Origin: Eriocheir sinensis
Taxonomy: Eukaryota > Arthropoda > Malacostraca > Decapoda > Varunidae
Assembly (NCBI RefSeq): GCF_024679095.1
Contig: NC_066522.1
Coordinates: forward strand, 14,846,253 to 14,910,252
Length of the DNA stretch: 64,000 bases
Direction of reading: 5' to 3'
A program made the translations under genes and the position numbers. Numbering within the stretch: the first letter of the stretch is position 1; each line of letters opens with the position of its first letter. The notes under the pieces were generated by a model. That model saw only the letters and a program-made list of their open reading frames with translations. It did no database searches and was not told the DNA's origin. Of the stretch, positions 50,401 to 63,448 are shown one piece after another.

Positions 50401-50925
50401 GTGTGAAAGCGTATAATGTGCGTCTGTGCGTGTGGAGGCGTATTAATGAGTATGAGTGAATGTGTGAGTGAGTGAGCGTGTTGAATGAATGAGTGATGCA
50501 TTGCCTCCTCCTCTAAGCCGCGTGATAAGAGTTGCTCAGGATTTATGACGGTGTGTGTGTGTGTAGACTGCATGAGGTGTGGGCGTAAGAGTGTGGCGGG
50601 GGGTAGAGTTATGATCCTGGGGAGAGAGAGAGAGAGAGAGGAAGAGAGAGGGAGGCCGAGGGAGGGAGAGAAGAGAGGGTGTGATGTGCTTCTAGTGCAT
50701 ATGATTGATGGAGCACGTGCTTGGTAGGGCTTTGCAGTTTATGACCGGTGATAGAGATGGATGTGTGAGGCGACTGATAAGACGTGGCTACTTGGAGTTA
50801 CGTAGTCTATAGCTGGTGATAGAGACAGATGAAAGGATGAAAGGATGAGAGGAGATGGTTGATAAAGCAGACTCCCTTATTAGCATCTCAGCTGAAAGAG
50901 GTGGATAAATAGGTACGTGTTTTTT

Positions 50926-51435
50926 TGTGGTTAGTGAGACAGAGACTAAAAGGGTTATATAAAATTTGAAACCATGTAAATAGAAAAAAAGATATAAATA
51001 TGTAACCTCAATTTGGTAGTTTCTCATATTAGTAAACTTTTTGTGGTTAGTGAAACAGAGAGACTAAAAGGGTTATATAAAATTTGAAACCATGTAAATA
51101 GAAAAAAAATATAAATATGTGACCTCAATTTAGTAATTTCTCATATTAGTAAACTTTTTTTGTGATTAGTGAAACAGAGACTAAAAGGGTTATATAGAAA
51201 TCAAAACCATGTGAAGAAAATATAGAGAAAGATAGGAAAAAAAATATATATAAATTTGTGACCTCCATTTAGTAATTTCTCATATTAGTAAACTTTTTTT
51301 GTGATTAGTGAAACAGACAGACTAAAAGGGTTACATAGAAATCAAAATCATGTGCAGAAAATATAGAGAACGACAGAGAAAAGGATATATAAATTTGTGA
51401 CCTCCATTAAGTACTTTCTCACATTAGTAAACATA
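50926..51435. repeat. Tandem array, period about 117 then 141 bp, four units
   Basis: GACTAAAAGGGTTA at 50944, 51062, 51179 and 51320. Units share TTAGTGAAACAGAGA, ACCATGT and TTTCTCATATTAGTAAACTT. The third unit carries a roughly 20-bp insertion, AAAATATAGAGAAAGA. Confidence 0.95.
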
Positions 51436-51559
51436 AAAAAAGTCATTCAAGTTTGTGGGTGACCTAATCTGAAATAAATACTGTATAATTCATTGTTTCT
51501 GATTATCTATATTATCTAACGTGTTGATTCCATTGTTTCTTCCTTCCTTTCTTTTTTCT

Positions 51560-52205
51560 TTACACGTTATTTTGTATGTTGTCGGTGTATTTTTTTTGTT
51601 CGTTTGCTTTATTTCTTATTTATTTCTCTATTCACCATTCTCGTTTTATATGTTGCCGTTGTCTATGTTTTTATTTATTTATTTTATCTATACGCGTTTT
51701 CCTTTTTAATATAGACTGTCGACGTATTGTTTTGTTAATCTATTTTTCATTTATTTCATTTTTTATTTATTTGTTATTATTTGTTATCGATTTTTCATTT
51801 ATTTCTTCACCCTGTTACGTTTTTTCAATATCCCATTTATTTGTTCTTTCTATACACTGTTTCCTTTTTTATGGGTAATGTATTTTTTTGTCAATCATTA
51901 TTTTATTGGTTTCTGTTCCCTGTTACGTCTTTTTAATATCCAGTCGGTGTCTAATTATTATTTTCACTTATTTATTTTTCCATTTATTTGTTCTCTCTAT
52001 ACACGATTTCCTTTTTTAATGGATACTGTATTTTTTTGTTAATCTTTTTTTTATTGGTTTCTATTCCCTGTTTCTATTCCCTGTTACGTTTTTTTTAATA
52101 TCCTGTCGGTGTCTATTTATTATTTTTACTTATTTATGTTCCCATTCATTTGTTTTCTCTATACACATGTTCCTTTTTTTAATGGAGGCTGTCGGCGTAT
52201 CCATT
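51560..52205. repeat. T-rich tandem array, period about 147-162 bp
   Basis: CTATACAC or CTATACGC at about 51688, 51850, 51997 and 52159, each followed by TTTCCTTTTTTAATGGA-like sequence and CTGTCGGTGT or a variant. Confidence 0.85.
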
Positions 52206-52370
52206 TATTCATTTTTCATCGCCGCCATTCATTTGACTTCCGCTCTCATCACCGTCGTTGTTGTATACGTCAAAAGCGATGGTGGTCTCTGTTTTACCAA
52301 CCCGGCCAGTTATTCGGAATTGTCTCGTGCTGATTCATGGACTGTGAGCGTGTGTATATGTGTGTATGTA

Positions 52371-52418
<48 letters not shown>

Positions 52419-52537
52419 TTTGTCTGGCTACTGATCAAATGACTATAGTTCTCGTTGTTTGTCTGTCTCTTTGTGTATCGTTAATATTGCTCACTCGTTC
52501 AAATATTAGCCATCGATTGAGTCTTCATCGTGTAAGG

Positions 52538-54170
52538 CGGGAAAGAAGGAAGGAAGGAAAGTAGCAGGGAAAGACGAAGGAAGATTATACGTGTTCGGGA
52601 GAGGAAGGAAGGGAAACAGAAAAGGTGGGAAGATTTGATGGCGAAGAGTCAAGGGAGTGAAGACTGGACCAGGCGAAAAGAAGAGAGAGAAGAGAGAAAC
52701 AGGAAGAGAAAGAGAGGAAAGAAAAATGAGAAAATGAGAAAACGAGAAAGGGAAAACGGAGGAGATAGGGGAAAGGCCTGAGGAAGACTAACAGATGGAA
52801 TGAAGGGAATGAACACGGTACCATGCGAACAGAAGAGAGAGAAAGAGAGAAACAGGAAGAGAAAGAGATGAAAGAAAAAGGAGAAAATGAGAAAACGAAA
52901 AAGGGAAAATGGAGGAAATAGAGGAAAGGAGGGAAGACTAACGAATGGAATGAAGGGAATGAAATCTGTACCAAGCGAAATAGAGAGCGAAAGAGAGAAA
53001 GAGATAAACAGGAAGAGAAAAAAGACAGGAAAGAAAAAAAAGTGAAGAAGAGAGTCCTGGGTTTCAGTGACGCCCCCAACACACAACTTTCAATTGCAAC
53101 ACCAAACTCATCAACAACTTGGCCAAGCTACTTCGAGGCATCTCTTTCAACGGGATGAGGGGGGAGCGGGGGCAGTGGGGGGCGGGGAGGCAGTAAGGGA
53201 AGGAAGGAGGGAAGGAGGGAAGGATACCAGAGGGAGAGGAAGACGAGACACGACAGGAGTGGGATGGAGGGAAGGTCTCGGGAGGGGAAGAGGGACAAGC
53301 TGGCAATGAGGAGGAAGAGGAGGTGGAGATGAGATTTAGGATAGACACACGTAGGAAAGTGAAGAGGAAAGGTAGAAGGAGAAAATGAGGGAGGAAAAGA
53401 TAGGGGATTGGAGACTAGAGAGGGAGAGAAAACCCGGCAATGAGGAGGAAGAGGAGATGGAGATGAGCTTTAGGAGAGACAGCGAGGAAAGCGAAGAGGA
53501 GAGGAAGTAGGAGATGATGGAGATAATTACAGCTGGAAAAGGAGGGAGGAAAAGAAGGGGATTGGATATAGGAAGGAGAGAGAAGTCGGCAATGAGGAGA
53601 AGGAAGTGGAGGGGGAGGTGGAGATGAGATTTAGGATTGACACAGGGAGGAAAGCGAAGAGGAGAGAAAGAAGGAGAAAACTGGAAAAGGAGTGAGAAAA
53701 AAATGGGGCTGAAGGAGATGAGTAAGTAGGGCCGTTTAGAGGAAAAGAAGTAAGTAAGAGAAGATGAAGGAAGGAAGAAAGAGAAGGAAGACCAGCTGAA
53801 GAAGGAAGAAGAAAAGGAAAGAAAAGGCGGCACGTGGAGAGAAGGAAGAGAAGATAATCAGGAGAGGGGAAAGGAAGGAAGGATGAGGAGGAGGAAGAGG
53901 AGCTGTTTGGGCTAACAAGGGAGCGAAAAGAAAGTTAGAGGAGGAAGGAGAAGATGATAAAGAGTGGAGAAGGAGGAGGAGGAAGAAGAGGAGAAGGAGG
54001 GACTCAGGTTAAAGGTAGAGAGGAAGAAAGGAAGCGTAGGAGGAGAGAGGGAGAGAGAGAGGAGAGGTAGAGAAGGGACAAGCTAAAGAGAGAGAGGGAG
54101 AAAGGGAAGAGGAGGAAAAGCAAATAAAGGGGATCCAAAGACCAACAGGGAACAACCTTACAATAATGGA
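52538..54170. repeat. Polypurine tract containing two 3-unit tandem arrays
   Basis: 52580-53040 has units of about 150-160 bp (GGAATGAAGGGAATGAA at 52797 and 52947). 53280-53700 has units of about 134-152 bp (GGCAATGAGGA at 53302, 53436 and 53588). The remainder is irregular GGA/GAA. Confidence 0.88.
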
Positions 54171-54369
54171 GTTTAGAATTATAGTTTAAGGGGTTGGATA
54201 AAGGGGTTGAGGGGTGTGTGTGTGATCCTTCTATTACTCTCAGGGAGTCATGTTTTGGACCCCAACTTTACGCGTTCAGGTTCCGCAAAAAACGAAATGT
54301 TGTTAGCTTAACGCCTCTGTGACCTTCATCTGTTTGTTTTCCTTTCTGTTCCCCTTCCCGACTCACCCC

Positions 54370-54372
54370 TCT

Positions 54373-54430
<58 letters not shown>

Positions 54431-55080
54431 TGTGTTTGTGTAGGTTAGTGCGTCCCATTCTTTCTTTGTTTCACTATTAAATCCTCCTTTAATCAGTCAG
54501 TTAGTCAGTCAGTCAGTCAGTCAGTCAGTCTTCTCACCCTTTCCTTAACCTCAATATTCCTCTGCTATTCTCCTCCCCCCATCCTCCTCCTCCCCTCCTC
54601 CTCCCCTTCTTCGTCATTCCTCCTCCCATTGTCCATCTGTTTGTCATCAACTCTTTTTCTATTCCTCCTTCCATCCGTCCATCTCTCCTTTTCTCTTCAC
54701 TTCTCCTCTCATATTCCTTCCTACTTCACTCTTTCCATCTAATTCCTCTTCTTCTCTCTATTATTTTCCCTCCATTGTACTTCTACTTTCCTCCTCTTCC
54801 TCCTTCTCTTTACTTCTCCCTTTCCTTCCTCATTACTCTTTTCATTTACTACCCCTTCTTACCTCTTTTCCCTCCATCGTACCTCTGCCCCCATCTCTCT
54901 TCTCTCCCTCCATCTCCCCTTTCTTTCCTCATCCCCTTTCATTCCTCCCCCATTCTTTCCCGTTAATGCCCCTCTTCTCTCCATTCTTTTCCTTCAATTG
55001 TACCTCTACCTCCCTTCCTCCTTCTCCTCCTCCTCCCCCTCCTCCTCCCTTTTATTCCCTTTACGGCCGCTTTGAGTTCC
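54370..55080. repeat. (TG)n, CAGT run and pyrimidine-rich tract
   Basis: TG at 54379-54440, GTCA units at about 54495-54530, then TCC/CTT-rich sequence. No exon seen. Confidence 0.85.
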
Positions 55081-55389
55081 CGGAGCCATTCCTCGAAAAC
55101 TTCCCCCCCTTTTCAGCTCTCTCTTTGGGGGTGGGGGGGGAAGGGGGGAGGGTATTGGAAGGCCCCCTAGGGAGAAATTTCATTGGAGTTCCTTAAGGAG
55201 GGAATTCCGGCGTAGTTTTATTGTGCATTTAATTCTATCTTTTGTTCCTGTGATGTAAGGTGATGATTTTTTTTTTGTGTTTCTGATGTGTTTGTGATTT
55301 GTTTGTGTGTGTTTTGTGTGTTTGTTTCTTCCCTTTTTCATATCACCTTTTCTTGTTATAACCGCAAGTGCTTCTTTGGGCGTTGTTTG

Positions 55390-55610
55390 TCTTTCTGTCT
55401 GTCTCTTTCTATCACTCACTTACTCACTCACTCACTCACACACTTCATCTGTCTGTGTCTGTTTGTCTATCTGTTTCCTTGTCCGTCTGTCTTCCTTTCT
55501 TTCACTCACTCACTCACTCACTCACTCACACACTTCATCTGTCTGTGTCTGTTTGTCTGTCTGTTTCCTTATCCGTCTGTCTTCCTTTCTTTCAATCACT
55601 CACTCCTCTT
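55390..55610. repeat. Tandem repeat of about 108 bp, two to two and a half units
   Basis: CACACACTTCATCTGTCTGT recurs at about 55436 and 55526 together with CCGTCTGTCTTCCTTTCTTT and CACTCACTCACTCAC runs of differing length. Confidence 0.88.
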
Positions 55611-56082
55611 TCGCTCACTTCCTTCTCTATCTATTTCTCCCAATTCCATCACTCTCTTTCTCCTTTTCCTTTACTTTCTCCATCACCAGCACAACAGAAC
55701 TGGACCCAAACACAGCCACACGAGACACCGACCAGCCTTTAAAACACACATCCCAAATCCTAAAAAGACGAATAACTTTAAACTGACGAACTGCGAGGAA
55801 CATGAGAACATACATAATACCCAAGGAAGAGAAGGACAGAGAGAGAAAGGATAAAGAGAGGAGAGGGAGGAAGTGGGATCATGCCTCTCTCTCTCTCACT
55901 CTCTCCTTCCCTGTATCCTCTCTCCATCCACCCTCTCCTCTCCTCTTCCTCCGCCCTTCCTTCTTTCTTTTCACTCCTTTTAGCGGGTTTTAGCGCTGGT
56001 TGGCGGAATGCTCTGCTATTGCGAGGTTGAGATTCCTTCACACACCTTGCTTGAGCGCTGATAATGACGTATTCCCGCAGTG

Positions 56083-56251
56083 ACTGGAGGAGAGAGAGCA
56101 AGAGGAGGCGGAGGAGGAGGAGGAGGAAGAAGACGAGTGGGAGAAGTGAAAGTAGGAGGAAGAGGCAAAAAGAAGGTATTGGATGAAGGAGTGATGGGAG
56201 GAGGAGGAGGAGGAGGAGGAGGAAGAGCAAGTGCAGGAAGAGTGAGAGAAA

Positions 56252-56293
<42 letters not shown>

Positions 56294-59200
56294 GAGGAGG
56301 AGGAGGAGGAGGAGGAGGAGGAGGTCATTAAGAAAGTATTGAAATAAGAGGTGGGAGGAGTAGAAGTAGGAGGAAGTGAACGAAAATGGGGAGTAGAAGA
56401 AATAAAAGTAGAAGGAGGAAGCAGAAAGAATGTATTGGAGGTAGGAGAGAGAGCTGGGAAAAGGAGTAGAAGAAGGGGGAGCAAGAGAAAGAGGGGGAGG
56501 TGGAGTGAGAGAAGGAGTCAGATAAAATGGTTTGGAGATAGGAGAGTATGGAGGAATAGGAGTAGGAGAAACAAGAAGTGGAGGAGAAAAGAAAGGAAAT
56601 GGAGTAGAAGGAGGAGGCAGAGAAAAGTATTGTAAGTAGAAGAGATGGGAGAAGGTTAAGGAGGAGGAGGAGGAGGAGAAGGAGGGGTTAGAAAAAAAGG
56701 TATTGGAGGTAGTAGAGGAATGATGGACTACAGAAGAATGGAGGAGGAGGAGGAAGGGGAGATGGAAGGGGAAACTAAGGTGGGAAGCGAAGAAGGAGAA
56801 GAAAAATATTAAGAAGAATAAAGAGAGAAGCAGAAAAGAAGAAAGGAAACAAAAATTTGTGGATCGTCGAAACTATGTCAGGTAACGATTGCGACACAGT
56901 AGAAAGTTATGCTAATCAGGAGATAACAAGAGAATTCCAATCAGAGGAGAAGGAGGAGGAAGAGGAGGAATAGGAATCTGAAGAGGAAGGAGCGAAGGTC
57001 TTGATAAAGGAGAAGAAGAAGGAGACGAACGAAAAAAGGCTTACGTAACGAGAGCAGGATGATGATGATGGGAACAAGAAAGACGAGGAGGAGGAGGAGA
57101 AGGAGAAAGACGAGGAGAGTAAAGAGAGACGAAGGAATAAGATAACGTCAAGGGAGAAGGAGGAGGAGGAGGAGGAGGAGGAGGAGGAGGAGGAGGAGGA
57201 GGAGGAGGAGGAGGAGGAGGAGGAGGAATAGATGAAGAAGCAGATCCGAAGACAAGGAGAGGATAATTAACTTGATAATAATGACGGAAATATCAAATGA
57301 CTGAAAAGATGAGGGGCTGTTATGGATGCATGATAATGAGGTGAAGAAAGAGAAGGAGGAGGAGAAGGAGGAAGAGGGATAAGAGAAGAGAAGAGAAGAG
57401 AAGAGGAGAACTAGGAAAGGAGTGCGCGGAAGACGAACAAGAATCACGCAAAAGAGAGGAGGAGGAAAAGAAGGAAGAGGAAGAAGAAAAAGAAATAAAC
57501 GAAGGTAAGAAAGATGAAGGAGATGGAACAGGTGGAGAAAGAAGTCTTGGAAAGGAGATGAGGCAGTAAGAAGAGAGAGGAGGAAGACGAGAATCAGCGG
57601 AATGAGGAAATGGAGGGAAAGAAGCGGAATGAGAGGAGGAAAAAAAAGAGGACGAGAGTGGAGATGAATTAAATGAAGGAGGAGGAGGAGGAGGAGGTGG
57701 AGGAGGCGAAGAAAAAGAGTAGGAAGAGGAAGAGGAGGTGGAGGCGTAGAAAAAGGCGGAAGAGGAGGAGGAGGAGGAGGAGGAGGAGAGCAAAAAGAAA
57801 AAAAGAAGGAAGAGGAAGAGGAGGAGCACAAGAAGAAGGAAGAAGAGGAGGAAGAAGAAGAAGAAGAAGAAGAAGAGGAGGAGGAGGAGGAGGAGGAGGA
57901 GGAGGAGGAGGAGGAGGAGGAGGAGGAGAATTATATACAAGCAACAGAATAGGGAAAATAAAAGGGATGAGAATATTGATTGTTGAATATTAGAGGAGGA
58001 GGAGGAGGAGGAGGAGGAGGAGGAGGAAGAGGAAGATAATGATGTATATTCTGGTCTAATCTGACTTAGGGGTGAACACTTAAAAACTTTAGTACTTAGC
58101 CTCAAGAGTTTTATGAGGAGAGATAAGTCTGTAAGTGAGCTATGAGGGGTGGATGAGGGGTCTGTCTGCGAGGAGGAGGAGGAGGAGGAGGAGGAGGAGG
58201 AAGAGGAAGAGGAGGCGGAGGAGGCGGAGGAGGAGGAGGAGGAGGAGAAGGAATAAGAAGAAGCAAAAGAAGAAGAAAAAGAAAAAGAAAGAGAAGAAAA
58301 AGCAGAAGAAGAAGAAGAAGAAGCAGAAGAAGAAGAAGAAGAAAAAGGAGACGAAGACGAAGAGGAAGGAGAAAAGGAAAAAGAATGAATGAAAAAAATA
58401 TAAAAAACAAAAACAAAACAAGAGTAAGAAGAAGAAGAACATGAACAAGATAAAGGTACGAAAGGAAGAGAGAAAAAAAAGGAGAAAAAGGAGATGATGA
58501 AGGAAAAGAAGGAGGAGGAGGAGGAGGAGGAGGAGGAGGAGGAGGAGGAGGAGGAGGAAGAAATCAAGAGAAGACGGAAAGAAAATATTGATAAGAACAC
58601 AGGAAGAGGAAACATAAGAACAAGAATATAAAGAAAATTACTAAAAGAAGAAAAAGAAGAAGAAAAGAAGAAAAAGAGAAGTCAGAGAAGTAAAATGAAG
58701 ATGAATGAGAAAAGAGGAGGAGGAGGAGGAGGAGGAGAAAAACAAGGAAAAGAAACAGGAAGGAGGAAGGGATAAAGTTAATGATTCAAAAATAAGAATA
58801 AATGAACGAGGAAGTAGGATAAAAAAGTAGAAAAATAAAAATAAAAAGAAGAAATCGATGAGGAAAAAGAACATTAGGAGAAAACTACAACAACAACAAC
58901 AACAAGGAAGAAGGAAGGAAGGGAGAGAGAAAGAAAGAGACAGAAAGAAAAAAAAATAATCGAAGAGTAGAAGAAAAAAGTAAAAAAAAATAGAAAAGAA
59001 AAAAAAGTATGAGAAAAAAAAACAATATCAAAAGGAGAGAACAACAACAACAGCAGCAACAAGAACAGCAACGAGGAAGGGAGGAGGAAAGAGCGAGAGG
59101 AGGAGGAGGAGGAGGAGGAGGAGGCTAAGGGAAATTGAGGAGGTGGGGTGAGTGAAGTAATGTTCCTGTAATATTCGTGGGGCGGAAAGATCATTATTGG

Positions 59201-59346
59201 CTTCATCAATGCAGAATTTCTCGTCTATGTTGCCTTCATCGCATCACGAGGAGGAGGAGGAAGGGTAGGAGGAGGAAGAGGAGGAGGAGGAGGAAGGGTC
59301 AGGGCAGCAGGAGGAGGAAGAGGGAGAGGGTAAGAAGGAGGAGGGA
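56083..59346. repeat. Long polypurine (GGA/GAA) region, about 3.3 kb
   Basis: Predominantly A and G on the plus strand, with pure (GGA)n runs at 57165-57228, 57890-57930, 58003-58025, 58505-58560 and others. Short mixed-sequence gaps lie near 56860-56940, 57240-57320, 57930-58150 and 59160-59250. The long Ser/Leu-rich minus-strand frames are artefacts of this composition. Confidence 0.93.
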
Positions 59347-59635
59347 TATTAGGGTCTGAGTAGAATCGTCTAATGTAGCGTGGGATGGAAGTGATCGTGA
59401 TTATATACTTTCGATTTGAACGCCTCTTTCTCCCCCTCCTCCTCTTCCTCCTCTTCTTCTTCTCGTTGTTGGTGCTGCTGCCTCGTTGAAGGAACCTTGT
59501 CTCTTTGTCTTTATGATTTTTACTTGCATGTATATTTATTTATCTATCTATTTAGTGCGTTCGTTAGAGAGTTAGTAATATGAGTTGTATGTCTATATCT
59601 TCACTTAGTTATCCATGTAGTTAGTTAGTTAAAAT

Positions 59636-59732
59636 AATAAAAAGCAGCATAAAAGCCCATCAGGCGCTTCTCCAATAAAATGAGACAGGATAAGAGGCAA
59701 AAGAGAGGTCAGTTTCATGAGTTAGAGAATTA
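59636..59732 (+). mobile_element. Family R2 fragment
   Basis: AAAAGCCCATCAGGCGCTTC and AAAAGAGAGGTCAGTTTCAT match the family core and its GTCAATTTCG-like block. Confidence 0.5.
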
Positions 59733-60227
59733 GTTAATTAAGTTAGTCTACTATTTGTATTAGTGATTTAGTTGATAAGGTAGTTTGATAATGAGTTGCT
59801 GGCTAGCCAATGAGTTGATTAGTTAGTCGGTAAGTCAGTCATTCCTCAAGTCAGTTAATCAGTGAGTCCTACAGTTATTCCGTTAGCAAGTTAGGCATCC
59901 AGTCACGAAGTTGTATTAATGAGTCAGATAAATAGTACTGTAGTATATCGATTAATCATTTGTTTACGTATCGACTAACAACCTTCCCCGACTTTCTACG
60001 ATGAAGTCACTCGCGGCGCCCCGAACGCTGCTACTTAAAAAGACATCAGAATAAAACACTCGACGGGGACTGGGGAGAAAGAAAGAGAGAAAGAAAGAGA
60101 GAGAGGGAAAAAACACCCGCGCACTTGATCCTCCCAACGCACGGGAAGTAATCGCTTAGGGAGGGAAAAAAAAGAAGGAAAAAGAACAGGTAAAGAACGT
60201 ACATAATGGTATATTTTTATGCTGCGT

Positions 60228-60705
60228 TCACTGATTTGTCGGGCTTTGGAGTTTCAGTTTCGTTATTATTTTTACGTAATCATATTTTTTTGGTATTGTT
60301 TGTAATCTTCTTATTTTCTTTTTATTTATTTTTTGTTTCTCGATCATTAGCGGAAATGTTCTAGAGAGTGGGATTTGCTTTTTTTTTTAACTTCCTTTTT
60401 GTCCGTTTCTTTGATTGTTTTTACGTTATCATATATTTTTTTGTATTGTTTATAATCTACTTGTTTTCTTTTATTCATGTTTATTTTTTGTTTCTCGACC
60501 ATTAGCGGAAATGTTGTATAGAGTGTGATTTTCTTTTTTTACCTTCATTTTTTTTATTGTTTTTACGTTATCATATATTTTTTTGGTGCTGTTTGTAATC
60601 TACTTGTTTTCTTTTATTCATTTATATATATTTTTTTGTTTCTCGACCATTAGGGGAAAAGTTCTATAGAGTGTGATTTGCTTTTTTTTTTTAACTTACT
60701 TTTCT
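60228..60705. repeat. T-rich tandem array, period about 142-155 bp
   Basis: TTTACGTTATCATAT variants at about 60271, 60420 and 60562. ATTAGCGGAAATGTT variants at about 60346, 60501 and 60649. Confidence 0.92.
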
Positions 60706-61299
60706 CTGTTTTTATTGTTTTTTTCCGCTTGTGTTTTTTGTTTTGTTTGCTTGTTTTTCAGGATGCGGTTTTTATCACTACATTATTTTTTTTTCATCTT
60801 ATCTTTCCTTGCCTTCTAAACACCATTCTTCGTTTTATTTTGGTTCAGGTTAAGTTTATTTTCCTACTGCGTACTTTTCCTACTTGTAATTTCCTTTCAT
60901 TAATCACTTAACACTTTTCCATAAGCATCTTTTAGTGAACGTAATAGTAAACAAAAACATTTATTTCATACTCGTAGATTTCCTGTTTTTCTTGTGTACG
61001 ATAGTCATCATCTTAACACTGCTCTACCTTGTTCTTGTCTCCTTATTTATCAAACCTATATTACTGTTTGTTCTCTCTCATACAACAACAACAACAACAA
61101 CAACAACAACATCTGCACCACACGAAGTATTGATTGATTGGCTTCTTAAACGTCAACCCCCCCCCCCCCACACACACACACACACACAGACACACACAGA
61201 GGGTCCGGGTCTTGTCTTGCAGGAGGGGCGTTCATATTGCTCCCTCAAGCATCATCTCTCTCCCATCTGGCGCTTTTTTTTGCCGCTGAAGAGGGAAGG

Positions 61300-61862
61300 T
61301 TAAGAGGATGAGCACTCGGGGAAGAAGGGAGGAGGGAAAGAAGGGAAGGAAGGAAAGGAGGGAGGAAGGGGAGAGAGAAGGGTAGGGAGATTAGCACTCA
61401 GGGATGGAGGGAAGGGTGGGAAGGAAGGGAAGGAAGGAACGTAAGGGCATGAAGGAGAGAAAGGAGGAAGGTGGAGGAAAGGGAAGTGAAGGAAGGAACG
61501 GAAGGAAGGAAGGGGGATAGGGAAGGGAAGAAAAGGAGGAGAAGAGAAAGGGAAGGAAGGGAGGAAGGAAAGGAAGGGAGGGAAAGAAGGAAGGGAAGCA
61601 AGGAAAGGAGGGTGAGAGAGAAAGGTAAGGGGATGAGCACTCAGGGAGGAGAGGAAGGAAGGAGGAAAGGAAATGAAGGGGAGAGAGAAGGGTGAGAAGG
61701 AGTGAAGGAAGGAAGGAAGGAAGGAAGGAAGGAAGGAAGGAAGGGACCAAAGGAAAATGTTATGGAGAGTCGTGAAGTGAAGTGAGGAACAATATTGCTT
61801 CTTTTTCCTTCTCTCTTTTAGGTAATATGGCCCTCTTCTGAACATCTGGAGGGAAGGAAAGA

Positions 61863-61933
<71 letters not shown>

Positions 61934-61935
61934 GG
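61300..61935. repeat. GGAA-rich tract with (GA)n end
   Basis: GGAAGGAAGG words with GATGAGCACTC recurring at about 61308 and 61632 and AGATTAGCACTC at 61389, then GA at 61866-61931. Confidence 0.9.
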
Positions 61936-62430
61936 GGAGGGAGGGGGAAGGGCTAGGAAGGGATACGGAAGGGAAAGGAGAAAGAGAAAGGCTCGGAAAT
62001 GGCTCCTGCCTTCTGATTGGCTGGTGGCTCATCATACTGGAAAGCCTTTATGTTATTTTTTCTTACGGATTATTATTTTCGATTTATCTCTCTATTGCCT
62101 TCGTTTTATTTATTTTTTTCTTCGTGTCCTTTCTTTCTTTTCTTTTCCTTTCTTCTTTCTTCTTTTACTCTTTATCACTTCTCTGTTGCCCTTGATTCCT
62201 TTTTCTTATAATTTTTCTCTTTTTCGTTCTTTCTTTTCTTTTCGTTTTTGCTCCTCTGTGTTTTATTCGTTTTATTTGCTTGCTTGTTATTTCCAGCTTT
62301 CCTTTTTAGCCATCTCTTATTTTTTTTCTGTTTGTTTGTTTGTTAATCTCTTAATCCGAAATGTTTTTATTTATTTTTTGTTTCTCTGCAAAATGCTATA
62401 ATGTTGATGTCTGTATATTTTTTTTTCGTG

Positions 62431-62542
<112 letters not shown>

Positions 62543-62689
62543 CGTATACACACACCCCAGAAATATGTCCGTTATTGGTGCGTCTGGCCTCTTGAGTATT
62601 GAAAAATGCACCGCTGAAACTATAAATAGAGGATACTGAGGTTAAAAAAATCCTGCCCCACATTTTTTCAACAAGTCTACGTATTTTCT

Positions 62690-63448
62690 GGTTATTTTTT
62701 CACTTCTTATTCTTTTGGTTAATGTTCTTCCCTTATTTTTTTTGTATGTAACACGCATTTTCCTTTCAGTTTTCTGCTTCTAACTTCTTCAACCCTTTTT
62801 TTTCTATAGGTAAAGAAAGAATGTTTTTTTTTTATGATTGATATTTCACTTTTTAATCTTTTCACTCTGTATTCTTTTGTGTCACTTTCTTCCCTTATTT
62901 TTTTTTGCGAGTAACACGCATTTTCCTTTCAGTTTTCTGCTTTTAACTCCTTCAACCTTTTTTTTTTATGGCTAAAGAAAGAACGAATTGTATGATTGAT
63001 ATTTCATTTCTTAATCTTTTTCTCTCACATTCTTGGCCTCATAGTAATGTTTAGGTAAGGAACACGCCTTTTTTTTTTTGATTTTCTATTTCTAACACCT
63101 TAACCTTTTTACGAGTTAAGAAAAATGTATTATATGACAACTTTTGTGCTTCTAAAATCCAGGTAAGATACACGCATTTTCTTTTCGATTTTCTATTTCT
63201 AACGCCTTAACCTTTTTACGAGTTATGAAAAATGTATTGTATGATAACTTTTCCTCTTCTAAAATCTTTTCTCTCACGTCCTTCACTTCGTTATATTTTC
63301 TACTAGGCAAGGAACACGAATTTTCTGCTCTATTTTCTGCTCCTCAATATCTTCCTTGTCAAGAAACACACATTTTCTGATTTACTTTTCTTATTTCTTC
63401 TTATCCTTTTCGCTCACGTTCTTAACTTTATTATACTTGTTAGGTTAG
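62690..63448. repeat. T-rich tandem array, longer units
   Basis: AACACGCATT-type anchors at about 62751, 62912, 63061, 63170 and 63313 (spacings 161, 149, 109 and 143). Units share TTTTCTGCTT, CTTAACCTTTTTACGAGTTA or ATGATTGATATTTCA. Confidence 0.88.

Noticed and set aside
57320..58615. 431-residue Ser/Leu/Phe-rich open frame on the minus strand
   Set aside because: It is the translation of GGA/GAA polypurine DNA. There is no domain or conserved block, and its reading phase simply follows the trinucleotide repeats.
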